Origin: Gemmatimonadota bacterium
Lineage (GTDB): Bacteria > Gemmatimonadota > Gemmatimonadetes > Longimicrobiales > Gaopeijiaceae
Direction: 5' to 3'
Length of the DNA: 48,146 bases
Assembly: GCA_021295815.1 (NCBI GenBank)
Contig: JAGWBQ010000015.1
Span: 1-48,146 of the forward strand
A program made the translations under genes and the position numbers. Within the stretch, counting starts at the first letter, position 1. Each line of letters opens with the position of its first letter. Below, piece by piece: positions 16,236 through 24,551 of the stretch. The notes beneath the pieces are model-generated. The model was given only the letters and a program-made list of their open reading frames with translations, searched no databases and had not been told where the DNA came from.

Positions 16236-17993
16236 GTGCGCCACCCGGCAACGAACTCCACACCCGTACTCAAGCCGCACCCGCTTCTCATCGCTCTCTG
16301 GCTCGCCGCCGCAGCGCTTTCGTGGCTCGATCCCGTTGGTGCGGCGGCCCTCCAGAACGGCCAGGTGGAACGCTCCGACGGGGGCATGGTCGTCAGCGAG
16401 GAGTGGCGAGCCAGCGAGGTGGGACGGGACGTTCTCGCGGCTGGCGGCAACGCGGTGGATGCGGCCATCGCGACCGGATTCGCCCTCGCGGTCACCCATC
16501 CGGCAGCCGGCAACATCGGCGGCGGCGGTTTCATGGTGATCCGATTCCCCGACGGCGCCACGACGGCGCTCGACTTCCGCGAGATGGCGCCGGCGGCGGC
16601 CCACCCGGAGATGTGGCTGGTGGACGGCGAGTACTCCTCCCAGCGCCATCACCTCAGCCACGCCGCGGTCGGGGTGCCCGGCACGGTCGCAGGATTCGAC
16701 AAGGCTCACCTGCTCTACGGGAGCGGCCTGCCCTGGGAACGGCTCGTCTACCCCTCCGTGGCTCTGGCCCAGGACGGCTTCGAGGTCAGCGAGGTGCTCG
16801 CGAGAGGTCTGGCCGGCTTGGTCGAGAGGGCTTCCCAGCACTGGGCCACGGTTGCCCAGTTCTCCAAGAACGGCGAGCACTACGAAGCGGGGGACACGCT
16901 TCGCCAGCCGGATCTCGGCGCCACCCTGCGCCGGATCATGCTGAACCGCCGGGACGGCTTCTACGAGGGCGAGACCGCTCGCCTTGTCGCCGCCGAGATG
17001 CGCCGCGAGGGAGGGCTCATCACCGAGGAGGATCTCGCCGCCTATCGCGTTCGCGAGCGGAGCCCGGTTCACGGTACCTACCGAGGATACGACGTCATCT
17101 CCATGCCCCCGCCCAGCTCCGGCGGCGTCGCGCTGGTCACCATGCTGAACATCCTGGAGGGCTACGACCTCGCCTCGTTCGGCCATAACACCGCTCCTTA
17201 CGTGCATCATCTGGCAGAGGCCATGCGCCGGGCCTTCAGGGACCGGGCCCACTACCTGGCCGATCCCGACTTCGTGGACGTCCCGCTCCACCGGCTGACC
17301 GGCAAGGAGCACGCGAGCGCCTTGCGCGAGACGATCGACTCCGAGGCCGCGACAGAATCCAGCCCGAGCGACGTCGAGCTCGGGTTCGAATCGCCGGAGA
17401 CCACCCACTACTCGGTGGTGGACGCAGACGGCATGGCGGTATCCGTGACCTACACGCTCGAGTTCGGATACGGCTCGGGCATAGTGGTCCCGGGCGGAGG
17501 CTTCCTCCTCAACAACGAAATGGGCGACTTCAACGCCGGACCCGGACTCACCAGCGAAACCGGACTCATTGGCACCGAGCCCAACCTGGCGCGGCCCGGC
17601 CAGCGCATGCTTTCCTCCATGACGCCTACGATCCTGGCGCGCGACGGCGAGCTCGTGGCCGTCATCGGGACTCCTGGCGGACGGACCATCATCAACACGG
17701 TCCTCCAGCTCGTTCTCAACCTCGTCGACTTCGGGATGCGGCCCGAAGAGGTGGTATCGGCGCGGCGGATACACCATCAGTGGCTCCCCGACCGGATCCG
17801 GATCGAGCGCGGCGGCGTGAGTGACCAGACCGTGGCGCTGCTCGAGGAGATGGGCCACACGGTCCAGACGATCGGATCTCAGGGTCGGGCGAACTCGATC
17901 GTGATCCACGGCCGCTCGGGTGAACGGGTGGGGGTGCCGGACGCTCGCAACCCTGACGCCGGGGCCCGGGGAATCGCTAGGGGCGGCCGATGA
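16236..17993 (+). CDS. ggt: Gamma-glutamyltransferase
   Basis: 585 residues from the GTG at 16236 (GAGG about 10 bases upstream), which gives a normal signal peptide (LLIALWLAAAALS). An ATG at 16194 would add a long polar leader and is less likely. GGT is an exported Ntn-hydrolase that cleaves the gamma-glutamyl bond of glutathione and related compounds after self-processing into two chains. The segments AAGGNAVDAAIATGFALAV and AGNIGGGGFMVIR mark the large subunit. ETTHYSVVDADG holds the nucleophile Thr (T389 with this start), which becomes the first residue of the small subunit. PGQRMLSSMTPTI and GTPGGRTIINTVLQ are conserved C-terminal substrate loops. The stop overlaps the ccmH-like start (ATGA). 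Confidence 0.95.
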   Translation: MRHPATNSTPVLKPHPLLIALWLAAAALSWLDPVGAAALQNGQVERSDGGMVVSEEWRASEVGRDVLAAGGNAVDAAIATGFALAVTHPAAGNIGGGGFMVIRFPDGATTALDFREMAPAAAHPEMWLVDGEYSSQRHHLSHAAVGVPGTVAGFDKAHLLYGSGLPWERLVYPSVALAQDGFEVSEVLARGLAGLVERASQHWATVAQFSKNGEHYEAGDTLRQPDLGATLRRIMLNRRDGFYEGETARLVAAEMRREGGLITEEDLAAYRVRERSPVHGTYRGYDVISMPPPSSGGVALVTMLNILEGYDLASFGHNTAPYVHHLAEAMRRAFRDRAHYLADPDFVDVPLHRLTGKEHASALRETIDSEAATESSPSDVELGFESPETTHYSVVDADGMAVSVTYTLEFGYGSGIVVPGGGFLLNNEMGDFNAGPGLTSETGLIGTEPNLARPGQRMLSSMTPTILARDGELVAVIGTPGGRTIINTVLQLVLNLVDFGMRPEEVVSARRIHHQWLPDRIRIERGGVSDQTVALLEEMGHTVQTIGSQGRANSIVIHGRSGERVGVPDARNPDAGARGIARGGR

Positions 17994-18538
17994 CCGCGTT
18001 ACCGCTCGCGCTCGCCCTCTCGCTTGCGGCGCCGCAGTCGGCGGGTCCCGCTCATTCGGGCTACGATCCAAGGGCCGCGCGTCTTTCCCCCGACGCCTAC
18101 GAGGGCGAGTTCGGTGAGCTTCTGCGCGCGATCGAAGGCGACATCCGCTGCAGTTGCGGATGCGGACTCGATCTGCACTCCTGCCAGTTCCAGATGCAGT
18201 GCGCCATCTCGCCGGGATGGTCGCGGCGAATCATGTCCGCGCTTCAACAGGGCGAGACCCCCGAGGCGATAAGGGCGGGATTCGTCGCCGACTTCGGACC
18301 CACGGTGCTCATGGCTCCGCCTCCCGAGGGCTTCAACCTCCTGGGATACCTTTTGCCGGGGCTGGCGATCCTCTTCACGGGAGCGCTGGTCAGCCGAAGG
18401 GTGCGAGGCTCAGCGCTTAGGGCCGGGGGTGCGGACGGCGCGAGCTCGTTCACCGTTCCGGAAGTCTCCGCGGCCGACGAGGACAGACTAGCGCGCGAGC
18501 TGCGAAGGATCGAGGAGATGGAGCGCCCGGACTGGTAG
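17990..18538 (+). CDS. ccmH: CcmH/CycL-like cytochrome c maturation protein with an unusual Cys cluster
   Basis: 182 residues: a signal segment (LPLALALSLAAP), a periplasmic helical domain and one C-terminal membrane helix (LLGYLLPGLAILFTGALV). The domain matches CcmH, which reduces apocytochrome c so haem can be attached: IEGDIRCSCGCG, ISPGWSRRIMSALQQGETPEAI and the closing FGPTVLMAPPPEGFNLLGYL are family features. CcmH normally has a single CxxC; here five cysteines occur at 54, 56, 58, 65 and 71. Overlap with ggt suggests joint translation, although no other cytochrome maturation gene is in the window. Confidence 0.8.
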   Translation: MTALPLALALSLAAPQSAGPAHSGYDPRAARLSPDAYEGEFGELLRAIEGDIRCSCGCGLDLHSCQFQMQCAISPGWSRRIMSALQQGETPEAIRAGFVADFGPTVLMAPPPEGFNLLGYLLPGLAILFTGALVSRRVRGSALRAGGADGASSFTVPEVSAADEDRLARELRRIEEMERPDW

Positions 18539-18587
18539 GGACCGCCCGCGTCGAGCCTCTCGGCTTGCGCATTCGGGAGAGACCGGC

Positions 18588-18616
18588 TTGCGACTTCGGG
18601 CGGGAAAGGTTAGATA
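18588..18616 (+). promoter_or_regulatory. Promoter of the TRAP binding protein gene
   Basis: TTGCGA (18588-18593) and TAGATA (18611-18616) are separated by 17 bases, a good sigma-70-like arrangement. Transcription would start near 18623, giving a leader of about 30 bases before the ATG at 18653. Confidence 0.55.
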
Positions 18617-18652
18617 GCAAGCCCGTCGCAGTTCCACAGCAACGAGACCGCC

Positions 18653-19783
18653 ATGCCCAGAGAGACCATTCGCCGCAAGGATTTCCTCAAGACCGCAGGA
18701 GCGGGCGCCGGTGCGATGGCTCTGGCCGGCTGCGGAGCGGGCGAGTCCGCGACCCTGAGCGCGACAGCCGCCTCTCGGCCGGACGTGCGCTGGAGGCTTA
18801 CCGGGAGCTTTCCGCCCACGCTCGACGTCCTTTACGGAGCGGGAGAGCGTCTCTCGGCCCGGGTCGCCGAGCTTACCGACGGCCACTTCGACATTCGGGT
18901 CTACGCGGCCGGCGAACTGGTTCCCGCTCTTCAGGTGATGGACGCGGTCCAGCAGGGCACCGTCCACTGCGGCATCTCTCCCGGCTACTATTACACCGGC
19001 AAGCATCCGGCCCTGGCCTTCGACGCCGCAGTTCCGTTCGGCTTCAACGCACGCCAGCAGATCGCCTGGCTCCAACATGCCGGCGGCCTCGATCTGATAA
19101 ACAGCGTCTATGCCGACTTCGGCCTCATCACCTTCCCGGTCTCCTGCACCGGCGGCCAGATGGGGGGATGGTTCCTGGAGCCCGTGGGATCGCTCGCCGA
19201 CCTGACCGGCCTGCGTATGCGCATACCCGGGATCGGCGGCGAGATCATGTCGAGGCTCGGTGTCACCGTCCAGGTCCTCGGTGCCGCCGAAATCTATCCG
19301 GCGCTCGAACGGGGCGCGATCGACGCTACCGAATGGGTCGGACCCCACGACGACGAGCGGCTCGGATTCCAACAGGTGGCCAAGAACTACTACTACCCGG
19401 GGTGGTGGGAGCCCGGGGTCACCATGTCGCTCCTCATCCAGCGCGAGGCCTACGACGAGCTACCCGCTTCGTACCAGTCGGCTCTCCAGGTCGCGTGCAG
19501 GGAATCCATCTCCGTCACGACCGCGATGTACGACGCGCTCAACCCCAGCGCCCTCCAGCGTCTCATCCGCGACGACGGGGTCACCGTGCACGCCTTCAGC
19601 GAGGACATCATGGCGGCCGCGATGAGCCATTCCATGGCTTACCTGGAGGAGCAGGCGGCCGACAACGCGGAATTCAAGATGGTCTACGACTCCTGGAAGT
19701 CATTCAGAGACACGGTGTTCCCGTACGCATCGGGTAACGAGCTGGCTTATGCCAACTTCACCTTCCCGCAGGTGGGGGGGTAG
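18653..19783 (+). CDS. TRAP transporter substrate-binding protein (DctP family), Tat-exported
   Basis: 376 residues. The start RRKDFLKTAG followed by AGAMALAGCGAG is a twin-arginine signal that also contains a possible lipobox Cys, so the protein is folded before export and perhaps lipid-anchored. The body has DctP features: FPPTLDVLYGAGERLSARV, ELTDGHFDIRVYAAGELVP, LTGLRMRIPGIGGEIMSRLG (the Arg that clamps the ligand carboxylate) and ALERGAIDATEWVGPHDDE. Layout resembles binding proteins for 2-oxo acids. The DctQ and DctM membrane subunits are not next to it, so it is an orphan here. No gene follows in the same direction. Confidence 0.9.
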   Translation: MPRETIRRKDFLKTAGAGAGAMALAGCGAGESATLSATAASRPDVRWRLTGSFPPTLDVLYGAGERLSARVAELTDGHFDIRVYAAGELVPALQVMDAVQQGTVHCGISPGYYYTGKHPALAFDAAVPFGFNARQQIAWLQHAGGLDLINSVYADFGLITFPVSCTGGQMGGWFLEPVGSLADLTGLRMRIPGIGGEIMSRLGVTVQVLGAAEIYPALERGAIDATEWVGPHDDERLGFQQVAKNYYYPGWWEPGVTMSLLIQREAYDELPASYQSALQVACRESISVTTAMYDALNPSALQRLIRDDGVTVHAFSEDIMAAAMSHSMAYLEEQAADNAEFKMVYDSWKSFRDTVFPYASGNELAYANFTFPQVGG

Positions 19784-19798
19784 CGCAGGCGGCCGAGG

Positions 19799-20170
19799 TC
19801 AGGAGGACGGCTTACTCTCAGGTAGGGCGGCGTCCTCGGCGGCGGTCCGGTAGCGGATGACGCCGAATGCGATTTCCCGGCACGCCTTCGAGCCCAGCCA
19901 GGTGCCCATGGCGACGACGCCGAACCAGGCGCCGAGCAGATCGGCGCTGGGTCGGATGCCGAGGGCGATGTAGAGCGCGAGCGCCGCACCGATGCCGATG
20001 CCGCCCAGCCATCCCCACCATCCCGCCCGTTCCCGGGCCCTCCGCATGCAGCCGGTGCACCAGAACATGCGGTCGAGCTCCATCTCAGGATAATCGTCGG
20101 CGCAGACGAGGCACGTGGCCGTCTCGGGCGTTTCGGCGAGGACCTTGAAACCGCGACTGTCTGCCCTCAT
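19799..20170 (-). CDS. Small zinc-ribbon-like membrane protein
   Basis: 123 residues, unknown. Cysteines in CLVCADDY and MFWCTGCMRRARE form a CxxC...CxxC pair likely to bind zinc near the N-terminus. Two membrane helices follow (WWGWLGGIGIGAALALYIAL and LLGAWFGVVAMGTWLG), with a short charged tail. The ATG at 20170 overlaps the stop of the dehydrogenase gene (ATGA). The longer open frame upstream is only a shadow of that gene. It may be a small housekeeping membrane protein; no function is assignable. Confidence 0.65.
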   Translation of the reverse strand: MRADSRGFKVLAETPETATCLVCADDYPEMELDRMFWCTGCMRRARERAGWWGWLGGIGIGAALALYIALGIRPSADLLGAWFGVVAMGTWLGSKACREIAFGVIRYRTAAEDAALPESKPSS

Positions 20171-21177
20171 CCCAGGGCCCGCACGATCGCCTCGGTGTAC
20201 TCGGCGGTGGAGGAGCGTCCGCCAATGTCGCGGGTGCGAGAGTGGGGATCGCGGATTATCTGCCCAATGGCCCCGCGGATCCGCTCCGCCTCGGGAGCCA
20301 TGCCGACGTGGTCGAGCATCATGCAAGCCGAAAGCAGAAGAGCGGTAGGGTTGGCGAGTCCCTTGCCCGCGATATCGGGAGCCGACCCGTGCACGGCTTC
20401 GAACATCGCCGCGTCCGCGCCGAGGTTGGCGGCCGGAGCGAAACCGAGTCCCCCCACCAGTCCCGCCATCAGGTCGGAAAGGATGTCGCCGAACATGTTC
20501 TCCATGACGAGAACGTCGAACCGATAGGGATCGAGCACCAGCAGCATGGCGGTGGCGTCGATGATCCTGTCTTCGAGCTCGACTTCGGGGTAATCGACGG
20601 CGACGTCGCGCGCGCAGTCCAGGAAGAGACCCTGAGTGCTCTTCAGAATGTTGGCCTTGTGTGCCACGGTGACCTTCCTGCGACCGTTCCGGCGGGCGAA
20701 ATCGAGCGCGAAGCGGCAGACTCGCTCCGACCCGAAGCGTGTCACGATCATCACGGACTCGGCAGCGGCCCTCGGGTCGCCGCGTATGCCGATGTGGTGC
20801 TCGACGCCCACGTAGAGCCCTTCCGTGTTCTCCCGGATGAGCACGAGGTCGATGTCGTCGTAGCGGCCCGGGATCAGGGTGCGCACGGGGCGGACGTTGG
20901 CGTAGAGATCGAACGCCTTGCGCAGCTCGACGTTTATGGAGCGGAACCCGGTCCCCGAGGGGGTGGTGATGGGTCCCTTGAGGATGACCCGGTTCCTTTC
21001 GGCGGACTCCATGGTCGTTGTGGGCAGCGCGACGTCGTGCTTTGCGATAGCGGTCAGCCCGGCATCGTGAAAGTCGTACTCCAGGTCGGCTCCGGATGCG
21101 CGCAGGACGGCGAGCACGGACGAGACCACCTCCGGCCCTATTCCGTCACCCGGGATGACGGTTACGGTCTTTGACAT
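20167..21177 (-). CDS. NAD-type isocitrate/isopropylmalate dehydrogenase family enzyme (probably isocitrate dehydrogenase)
   Basis: 336 residues, the short (NAD-dependent) class of beta-decarboxylating dehydrogenases. VTVIPGDGIGPEV is the N-terminal signature; GTGFRSINVELRKAFDLYANVRP contains the substrate-binding Ser and Arg residues in the pattern of isocitrate dehydrogenase rather than LeuB. RENTEGLYVGVEH, VAHKANILKSTQGLF (active-site Lys) and AMFEAVHGSAPDIAGKG (adenine pocket) are all present. The likely reaction is isocitrate plus NAD to 2-oxoglutarate; homoisocitrate or isopropylmalate dehydrogenase cannot be fully excluded. AAGGAAG lies upstream of the ATG at 21177. It follows msrB after 24 bases. 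Confidence 0.88.
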   Translation of the reverse strand: MSKTVTVIPGDGIGPEVVSSVLAVLRASGADLEYDFHDAGLTAIAKHDVALPTTTMESAERNRVILKGPITTPSGTGFRSINVELRKAFDLYANVRPVRTLIPGRYDDIDLVLIRENTEGLYVGVEHHIGIRGDPRAAAESVMIVTRFGSERVCRFALDFARRNGRRKVTVAHKANILKSTQGLFLDCARDVAVDYPEVELEDRIIDATAMLLVLDPYRFDVLVMENMFGDILSDLMAGLVGGLGFAPAANLGADAAMFEAVHGSAPDIAGKGLANPTALLLSACMMLDHVGMAPEAERIRGAIGQIIRDPHSRTRDIGGRSSTAEYTEAIVRALG

Positions 21178-21201
21178 TCGGACTTCCTTGAGGTCGAGCC
21201 C

Positions 21202-21585
21202 TCAGCGCTCGTCGAGATCGAGGGCGGCGGAGTTGATGCAGTAGCGGAGACCTCCGGGAGACGGGCCGTCCGGGAAGACGTGACCGAGGTGGCCGCCGCA
21301 AGCGGAACAGAGGATCTCCGTCCGCACCATGAAGTGGGAGGTGTCGCGAGCCTCCTCGACCGCGGACTCGACCACGGGATCGGTGAAGCTGGGCCAGCCG
21401 CAGCCGGAATGGTACTTGGAATCGGAATCGAAGAGCGGCGAACTGCAACCCATGCACTTGTAGGTGCCCGGTCGGGTCTCGTCGGTGTATTTTCCGGTGA
21501 AAGCTCGTTCCGTGCCCTTCTTCCGGAGCACGCGGTAGGCTTCGGGGTCGAGTTCGGCGCGCCACTCGGCGTCGCTCTTCTTCAC
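21202..21585 (-). CDS. msrB: Peptide-methionine (R)-S-oxide reductase MsrB
   Basis: MsrB repairs methionine-R-sulfoxide in proteins. 127 residues from the GTG at 21585. Both zinc CxxC pairs (CMGC and CSAC) are present, with [22 protein letters not shown] and the catalytic RYCINSAAL. No signal peptide, so cytoplasmic. The GTG has no ribosome site at a normal distance. Twelve bases upstream in frame an ATC (21597) sits 7 bases after GGAGG, and from there the protein would begin (I/M)[11 protein letters not shown], the usual MsrB N-terminus, so translation may begin at the ATC. Likely co-transcribed with the isocitrate dehydrogenase-like gene. Confidence 0.95.
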   Translation of the reverse strand: MKKSDAEWRAELDPEAYRVLRKKGTERAFTGKYTDETRPGTYKCMGCSSPLFDSDSKYHSGCGWPSFTDPVVESAVEEARDTSHFMVRTEILCSACGGHLGHVFPDGPSPGGLRYCINSAALDLDER

Positions 21586-21689
21586 TTTTTCGCTGATGGT
21601 TTGCCCTCCGCGCGAAGGAGAATGTCGCTCCGGGAAGCGCCTCGGAAGGCGACGGCCCGGATTACCCCGGGGCGCGAGAGGTGCTCCTT

Positions 21690-21764
21690 CGAACCGTCGG
21701 TTCGCACCCGCGGAAAGCGGGCGGTCCGGTTCGCTTGCCTAACCGCCTTGCGGTCCGGTATCTT
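21690..21764 (+). promoter_or_regulatory. Promoter region of the lipoprotein hydrolase gene with hairpins and a 10-base direct repeat
   Basis: TTGCCT (21735-21740) and TATCTT (21759-21764) are 18 bases apart. Transcription would begin at or just before the ATG at 21772, giving a leaderless message. GCGGTCCGGT occurs twice (21721-21730 and 21750-21759), flanking the -35 box. Two small hairpins precede it: CGAACC-gtc-GGTTCG (21690-21704) and CCCGC-ggaaa-GCGGG (21707-21721). Confidence 0.45.
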
Positions 21765-21771
21765 CAAGCCC

Positions 21772-22908
21772 ATGACACTACGACGCTCACGCGGATCTCC
21801 GGCAACGCCCACGGTTCTCGGGCTTGGAGCGCCGATACTGGTGACCGCCGGTCTGACGCTGGCCTCATGCGGATCCGACCCTCCGCCCACCCAGCCGCCC
21901 CCGGTGGATACCACGGCGGTCCGTCCCGTCCCTTGCACGACCGGCACGGCGACCTGCGCCGAGCGCATCGAGATCGCCGGTGGCCTCTTTCTCCCCATCT
22001 TCTCGTCTCACGAACTCGCGACCGGCGACGCGAGCGTCACCCGGGCCGTGATCGCGGTTCACGGCATCGACCGGAACGCCGACGACTACTTCGTCACCGG
22101 CAACGTCGCCGCCGCCGCGGCCCGAGCCGGTGCGACCGCCGTCATCGTCGCCCCGCACTTCCAGACCTCGGACGACGCCCCCGAATCGGACGAACCCTTC
22201 TGGTCGAGCGCCGGCTGGCGCAAGGGGCATCTCTCCCGACCGGAAGGGCCGTCTCCCCGCGTGAGCTCCTATCTGGCGATGGATCGGTTGATCGAGACTC
22301 TGGCCAACCGCTCGCTCTTCCCGCAGATCGCGACGATAGTCTTGACCGGTCACTCGGCCGGGGGGCAGTTCGTACACAGGTTCGCGGCGACGAGTCCGGT
22401 GGAGGACGTCTCGGTGCCGTCGGCCAGGGTCCGCTACGTGGTCGCCAACCCGTCCACCTATCTCTACCTTCGCCCGGAACGCTGGCAGCGGACGGAGTTC
22501 GCGGTTCCGGACCGCACGCTCTGCTCCGACTACAACGAATGGCATTACGGGCTGGAGGAACGGCCGAGCCGGGTGGAGGGGCTGGAAATCGACACGGTTC
22601 AGGCTCGCACGCTGCGTCGCGACGTCACCATCCTCATCGGCAGCGCGGACTCTACCAGTTCCAACCTGGACGTGTCGTGCGGGGCCAACCTCCAGGGGCG
22701 GCACAGGTTCGAGAGGGGAGAGCTTCTGGTTCGCTTCATGAACGAATTCTTCGACGCACACAGCCACCGCGAACTCGTGGTTCCGGGTGTGGGACACTCT
22801 TCCAGGGACATGTGGACCTCTTCGGTCGGGCTCGGAGCGCTCTTCCAGGATCCGGCGGGATACGGTGCTTCGGCAGAATACCGCAAATCACTCGATACTC
22901 GCAACTGA
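21772..22908 (+). CDS. Alpha/beta-hydrolase lipoprotein
   Basis: 378 residues. The signal ILVTAGLTLASC ends in a lipobox (LASC), so the protein is a lipoprotein. A Pro-rich linker (PPPTQPPPVDTT) follows. The catalytic domain has the family oxyanion strand AVIAVHGIDRNADDYF and the nucleophile elbow LTGHSAGGQF (Ser195). A likely acid is in ILIGSADSTSS and the His is in VVPGVGHSSRDMW. Substrate unknown; esterase or polymer-hydrolase-like proteins have this layout. Cysteines in VPCTTGTATC may form a disulfide. The next gene starts 5 bases after the stop, so they are co-transcribed. Confidence 0.82.
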   Translation: MTLRRSRGSPATPTVLGLGAPILVTAGLTLASCGSDPPPTQPPPVDTTAVRPVPCTTGTATCAERIEIAGGLFLPIFSSHELATGDASVTRAVIAVHGIDRNADDYFVTGNVAAAAARAGATAVIVAPHFQTSDDAPESDEPFWSSAGWRKGHLSRPEGPSPRVSSYLAMDRLIETLANRSLFPQIATIVLTGHSAGGQFVHRFAATSPVEDVSVPSARVRYVVANPSTYLYLRPERWQRTEFAVPDRTLCSDYNEWHYGLEERPSRVEGLEIDTVQARTLRRDVTILIGSADSTSSNLDVSCGANLQGRHRFERGELLVRFMNEFFDAHSHRELVVPGVGHSSRDMWTSSVGLGALFQDPAGYGASAEYRKSLDTRN

Positions 22909-22913
22909 CAACC

Positions 22914-24422
22914 ATGGAATCGCTTCGAACCGCGTCCCAGCCGCGTCGGACCGCCCAGGTCCCTGGCGCGTTCGCAGTCTTCGTCCTGCTCTCGTCTACG
23001 GCCTGCGAGCCGGCGCTGAACGGGGAGAACGCGCCCGCCCGGGCGAGCGCTCAGCAACGGAGCTCGGAGTGGGACTACTGGGCGCCCCAGCGCGACATGA
23101 TCCAGAGGGGAGTGCAGGCCATCCTTCAGTGCAACGGACTCTTCACCTCCCACCGGCCCGTCGATCTCGTCTTCGAGCAGGAGCTGGCCTATCTGGCCAG
23201 TCCCGTGGGCTCCGCCGAAGGGGGCGACTACGAGGTGAACGAGGAGCTGCGCGCGGTCGCCATCGGCAAGGACGGAGCCGTGCCCACCATGCGCGCCGCC
23301 TTCAGAGAGGGGATCGGCTGCGTGACCATGGCCCCCGATCAGGACTTCGACGACATAGGTTCGCTTCCGGAGCACCCCATGGGAGCCCCCGTGCGCGACG
23401 CGTCCGACATTCCCTGGCCTGACGGCGATCTCGTGGAAGAGGTCGTCGTTCCGGACGGGGTCGACGCCGACGCGCTCCAGGCGGCTTCGCAATGGGCGTT
23501 CGAGCGGGAGTCGCCGGAGCAGGTCACGCTCTCCCTCCTCGTCGTCCACGACGGCGTCATCATCCACGAGCGCTACGCGGACGGTGTGAACATGGATACG
23601 CGCACCCGCACCTGGTCCACCGCCAAGAGCATCGCGGTCACGCTCATCGGGATGACGGTCGACGACGGTCTGCTCTCGTTGGACGATCCGCTTCCATTCG
23701 AGTGGCTGCCGCGACAGAATCCCGAAGATACCGATCCGCGGCGCGAAATCACCCTGCGCCACCTGCTCAACATGTCGAGCGGACTCGAGACGGTTGACAA
23801 TAGGGGGATGGAGTACGCCACCGGGTCCGGGCTCTCCTACTGGGCCGGCGCATCGTCGGTCACCGGTGCGCTCTCCAGGGCTCTCATCCGCGAACCCGGG
23901 AGCAGTTGGGACTACGAGAACTACGACACGCTGCTGGGAGTGCTGGCGATGAAACTGGCCCTGGGCGGGGGCGACGCCTATCTGGAGTTCCCGCGCCGCA
24001 GGCTTCTCGACGTCATCGGTATGCGAAACACGCTCCTCTCCACCGACCGGTTCGGCGACTTCATCTTGAGCAGCCAGGTGTACACCAACGCCCGCGACCT
24101 CGGACGTTTCGGCCTCCTGTACCTCAACGGAGGAGTCTGGAACGGCGAACGGCTGCTGTCGGAGGAATGGATCGAGTTCACCCGCACTCCCGCCCCGGCG
24201 ACCGCGGATCGCGGCAACATGTACGGCGGGCAGTGGTGGCTGGTGCCCGACGGTCGCGACGACGTTCCCAAGGACGCCTATTCCACGGCGGGAAACCGCG
24301 GGCAGTTCGTGCTCGTGGTGCCCTCGCACGACCTCGTGATCGTGCGCCGCGGTCTCGACTACGGACGCCAGGGCTTCAACCGTTGGGATCTCCTACGAGA
24401 GGTTCTGAAGGCGTTCGGATAG
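22914..24422 (+). CDS. Beta-lactamase-family serine hydrolase, exported
   Basis: 502 residues. A hydrophobic signal (AFAVFVLLSSTAC) with a possible lipobox Cys leads into an about 150-residue N-terminal extension of unknown function. The class C beta-lactamase/DD-peptidase-like domain then shows STAKS (Ser235, Lys238), the Tyr-x-Asn element YEN (334-336), and HLLNMSSGLE, a conserved family loop. YSTAGNRGQFVLVVP stands where the KTG-type strand lies in relatives such as 6-aminohexanoate-dimer hydrolases. It is therefore more likely an esterase or amidase than a true beta-lactamase. Overlaps nothing and is probably the second gene of a pair with the preceding hydrolase. Confidence 0.85.
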   Translation: MESLRTASQPRRTAQVPGAFAVFVLLSSTACEPALNGENAPARASAQQRSSEWDYWAPQRDMIQRGVQAILQCNGLFTSHRPVDLVFEQELAYLASPVGSAEGGDYEVNEELRAVAIGKDGAVPTMRAAFREGIGCVTMAPDQDFDDIGSLPEHPMGAPVRDASDIPWPDGDLVEEVVVPDGVDADALQAASQWAFERESPEQVTLSLLVVHDGVIIHERYADGVNMDTRTRTWSTAKSIAVTLIGMTVDDGLLSLDDPLPFEWLPRQNPEDTDPRREITLRHLLNMSSGLETVDNRGMEYATGSGLSYWAGASSVTGALSRALIREPGSSWDYENYDTLLGVLAMKLALGGGDAYLEFPRRRLLDVIGMRNTLLSTDRFGDFILSSQVYTNARDLGRFGLLYLNGGVWNGERLLSEEWIEFTRTPAPATADRGNMYGGQWWLVPDGRDDVPKDAYSTAGNRGQFVLVVPSHDLVIVRRGLDYGRQGFNRWDLLREVLKAFG

Positions 24423-24551
24423 AATCTAGCGGGGGAGCGGTCGGTTCCGCGTCTCCACCGCCGGCGCCGGGACCGGCCCGCATCCCGCCAATCGGAGCCG
24501 CCTGCCGACCGACGAACCGCGCAGCGGCACCGCTCCTGCCGATCTTTCCGC

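Noticed and set aside
16185-18071. 628-codon open frame on the minus strand under ggt
   Set aside because: Antisense to ggt, whose catalytic motifs are intact; no domain recognisable.
22914-24422. True beta-lactamase (antibiotic resistance) call
   Set aside because: SxxK and YxN are shared by esterases and amidases of the family; a clear KTG strand is missing and there is a long extra N-terminal region.
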